A stretch of 42,093 nt of DNA from Clostridiales bacterium (lineage in GTDB: Bacteria > Bacillota > Clostridia > Oscillospirales > Oscillospiraceae), in assembly GCA_022768185.1 (NCBI GenBank), contig JALEMS010000033.1, positions 1 through 42,093 of the forward strand. The letters are read 5' to 3'. Positions 36,028-42,093 of the stretch are shown piece after piece. The notes beneath the pieces were generated by a model. The model was not told where the DNA came from. It did no database searches and saw nothing but the letters and a program-made list of their open reading frames with translations. The position numbers and the translations under genes were made by a program. The stretch's first letter is position 1. Each line of letters starts with the position of its first letter.

Positions 36028-36657
36028 TTACGAGGCCTGGGCGGGACGGCAGAACGTTCGGCGCAGCAGCTCGAGCGTGCGAACGTAATGCGCGCGCGCC
36101 TCCTCCGGCTCGAGCAGGCCGACGTGACACTGCCCGATGAGCCAGATACAGTTGGAAAACAGCAGCTCGATGATGGCGACGGTTTCTTCGTCTGTTACGC
36201 ACAGTTGCGTGCGGTCAAGGCAGGGGAGCAAAGCATACATCTGCTGCAGGTGCTCGCTGCGCTTGAGACCAAAGGCGGACAGAGAGCTGATGCTGCCGTT
36301 ATTTTTAAAGTAGGTGTAGATATCGGAAAGCCATTCCGGGCGGCTCATGTCGTCCGGCGCGGGACCCAGCAGGTCAAACAGGCGCAGAAATCCGTCGAAC
36401 AGATCACCTCCGCATGCGGTGAAGAGACGGATCGTCTCATCGTTTACCTGCTGACACTGCTGCTGGCAGAGATATTGAAACAGCTCTGTCTTATCTTCAA
36501 AATACATATAAAAGCTGCCGCGGGAGATGCCTGCGTCCTTGATGATGCGGTTGATGGACGCATTGGCCAGCGGAACGCGCCTGAATTCGGCCTCGGCGGC
36601 CTGCAGCAGCTTGCGGCGCTTGGTCTCCGGCAGATTGAAGAAGGTGCTGCTCGGCAT
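36028..36657 (-). CDS. TetR/AcrR-family repressor of the efflux operon
   Basis: This 209-residue regulator has an N-terminal helix-turn-helix (LPETKRRKLLQAAEAEF; ASINRIIKDAGISRGSFYMYF) followed by KTELFQYLCQQQ and a helical ligand-binding domain of no recognised type. The start at 36657 is preferred because AAAGGAA lies upstream; the extension to 36705 lacks a ribosome site and would begin inside an operator-like repeat. It is the first gene of the efflux operon, so it would repress its own transcript through the two TGACA-N3-TGTCA repeats at 36705-36732. Inducer unknown. Confidence 0.9.
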   Translation of the reverse strand: MPSSTFFNLPETKRRKLLQAAEAEFRRVPLANASINRIIKDAGISRGSFYMYFEDKTELFQYLCQQQCQQVNDETIRLFTACGGDLFDGFLRLFDLLGPAPDDMSRPEWLSDIYTYFKNNGSISSLSAFGLKRSEHLQQMYALLPCLDRTQLCVTDEETVAIIELLFSNCIWLIGQCHVGLLEPEEARAHYVRTLELLRRTFCRPAQAS

Positions 36658-36704
36658 AATCGGCAATTCCTTTCCCTCTAAGACGGGTGAATTCGTTACA
36701 GACA

Positions 36705-36732
36705 TGACAATGTGTCATATGACAACCTGTCA
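36705..36732. promoter_or_regulatory. Tandem TetR operators (two TGACA-N3-TGTCA inverted repeats)
   Basis: Two perfect 5-3-5 inverted repeats lie end to end: TGACA-ATG-TGTCA (36705-36717) and TGACA-ACC-TGTCA (36720-36732). Together they also form TGTCA-TA-TGACA in the middle. They occupy roughly +3 to +30 of the predicted tetR transcript, so two bound dimers would block initiation or elongation. Confidence 0.75.
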
Positions 36733-36741
36733 GACTTCGAA

Positions 36742-36770
36742 ATTATGCCATACACACCATGCTTTGTCAA
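36742..36770 (-). promoter_or_regulatory. Promoter of the tetR-RND efflux operon
   Basis: On the minus strand a perfect TTGACA (36770-36765) is followed after 17 bases by CATAAT (36747-36742). The predicted start point near 36735 abuts the paired operator repeats. One promoter seems to serve tetR, tolC-like, adaptor and pump genes. Confidence 0.82.
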
Positions 36771-36831
36771 GAGGGAAGAAGCAAATCTTTTACAGAAGAG
36801 GGGGCGGCTTCCTGGATTTTGAAAAAGCGAC

Positions 36832-36864
36832 GAAAAAGCGGCGGAGAGACATGCTCTCCGCCGC
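36832..36864 (-). terminator. Minus-strand terminator in the tetR-rpoB intergenic region
   Basis: A perfect 11-bp stem (36838-36848 with 36854-36864, loop ACATG) is followed on the minus strand by CTTTTTCG. It points toward tetR but lies upstream of the tetR promoter, so it must end a separate short minus-strand transcript or shield tetR from antisense transcription. Confidence 0.75.
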
Positions 36865-36900
36865 AGAGTTTACAAAAATGAAAGAAAACCGGACAAAACC

Positions 36901-36929
36901 TTGACAAACAAAAAATACCATGATAAGAT
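36901..36929 (+). promoter_or_regulatory. Likely rpoB promoter
   Basis: A perfect TTGACA (36901-36906) is followed after 17 bases by TAAGAT (36924-36929). Transcription would begin near 36936 and give a leader of about 150 bases. A 7-3-7 palindrome, ATGACAT-GCT-ATGTCAT (36928-36944), overlaps the -10 and start point. Confidence 0.75.
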
Positions 36930-36944
36930 GACATGCTATGTCAT
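36928..36944. repeat. 7-3-7 palindrome over the rpoB promoter start
   Basis: ATGACAT and ATGTCAT flank GCT, a perfect 17-bp dyad. Its half-sites share ATGACA with the two tetR operators 200 bases away, but the TGACA/TGTCA spacing is five bases rather than three. It may be a third site for the same TetR protein or a site for another regulator. Confidence 0.55.
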
Positions 36945-37084
36945 GCCCTGACAAGCACCTCATCCCTCCGGGTACGGTCATATTCTACCATATCCGCCCG
37001 AAAAATCAAGGGTAGATTTATCATTCATTATATTTCAGACAACTCACCCGAGCGTCCAATTCTGCGCAAAGGAGTGCTTCCCAA

Positions 37085-42093
<5,009 letters not shown>

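Larger units (their letters stand above)
36833..36975 (-). ncRNA. Candidate small RNA of about 140 nt between tetR and rpoB
   Basis: A minus-strand promoter, TTGATT (37009-37004), 16 bases, TAGAAT (36987-36982), predicts a start near 36975. The intrinsic terminator at 36838-36864 would end it near 36833. No well-supported reading frame fits: a possible 57-codon frame starts directly against its GGAGGG with no spacing. The transcript would be antisense to the start of the rpoB leader and contains the palindrome at 36928-36944. No match to a known RNA family was recognised. Confidence 0.4.

Noticed and set aside
36790-36981. A 57-63-codon minus-strand frame between tetR and rpoB
   Set aside because: Its best ATG abuts GGAGGG with no spacing, it runs through the terminator hairpin, and its sequence shows no domain. 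A non-coding transcript is the better reading.

Overview
The window is chromosomal DNA of a GC-rich, low-oxygen-adapted Clostridia, most likely of the Oscillospiraceae (Flavonifractor / Intestinimonas / Oscillibacter-like). This is an inference from GC-rich codon use, the dnaG-rpoD pair, the Clostridia-type rpoB, a BceRS-BceAB module, a tiny Cys/Asn-rich membrane protein of a kind seen in this group, and an oxygen-sensitive glycyl radical enzyme. Almost all of the DNA is coding. No tRNA, rRNA, insertion sequence, phage gene or CRISPR array was seen.

Layout. 1-1.2 kb: the end of a CarD-family RNA polymerase-binding regulator and a PrsW-type membrane protease. 1.2-5.9 kb (minus strand): a complete BceR-BceS-BceA-BceB peptide-antibiotic sensing and detoxification module, with a BceR-type inverted repeat in front of the transporter genes. 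6.0-6.6 kb: a prolyl-tRNA editing protein. 6.7-12.8 kb: the main accessory locus. An oxalate/formate-antiporter-like MFS transporter (minus) diverges from a glycyl radical activating enzyme and a glycyl radical enzyme (plus), followed by a Crp-like regulator. 13-14.3 kb: a MATE efflux protein. 14.5-18.2 kb: guaB, a sirtuin, a TagA/WecG glycosyltransferase and thymidylate kinase, probably one operon. 18.2-18.7 kb: hairpins and a 45-residue Cys/Asn-rich protein. 18.7-28 kb (plus): mltG, an amidohydrolase, hflX, a YigZ-family protein, dgt, dnaG and rpoD. 28-30.4 kb (minus): a lone MMPL/RND-like membrane protein. 30.5-36.7 kb (minus): a TetR-regulated tripartite-like efflux operon (TetR, TolC-like, membrane-fusion protein, RND pump). 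36.7-37.1 kb: a control region rich in palindromes. 37.1 kb to the end: rpoB and the first 360 codons of rpoC.

How the genes work together. The housekeeping blocks cover nucleotide supply, cell-wall elongation, replication priming and the core transcription machinery. Around them lie three envelope-defence systems: BceRSAB, MATE and TetR-RND. The strongest candidate for undescribed biochemistry is the 6.7-12.8 kb locus. Its glycyl radical enzyme keeps the radical glycine and the thiyl cysteine, but has Leu where many eliminating or decarboxylating relatives carry a catalytic Glu two residues after the cysteine. No downstream aldehyde- or alcohol-processing enzymes and no microcompartment genes lie beside it, and its transporter resembles carboxylate antiporters.

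Several control elements can be read directly: a 13-2-13 perfect palindrome over a TATAAT in the glycyl-radical locus; two tandem TGACA-N3-TGTCA repeats at the tetR start site, with a related palindrome on the likely rpoB promoter; and a possible 140-nt small transcript between tetR and rpoB.
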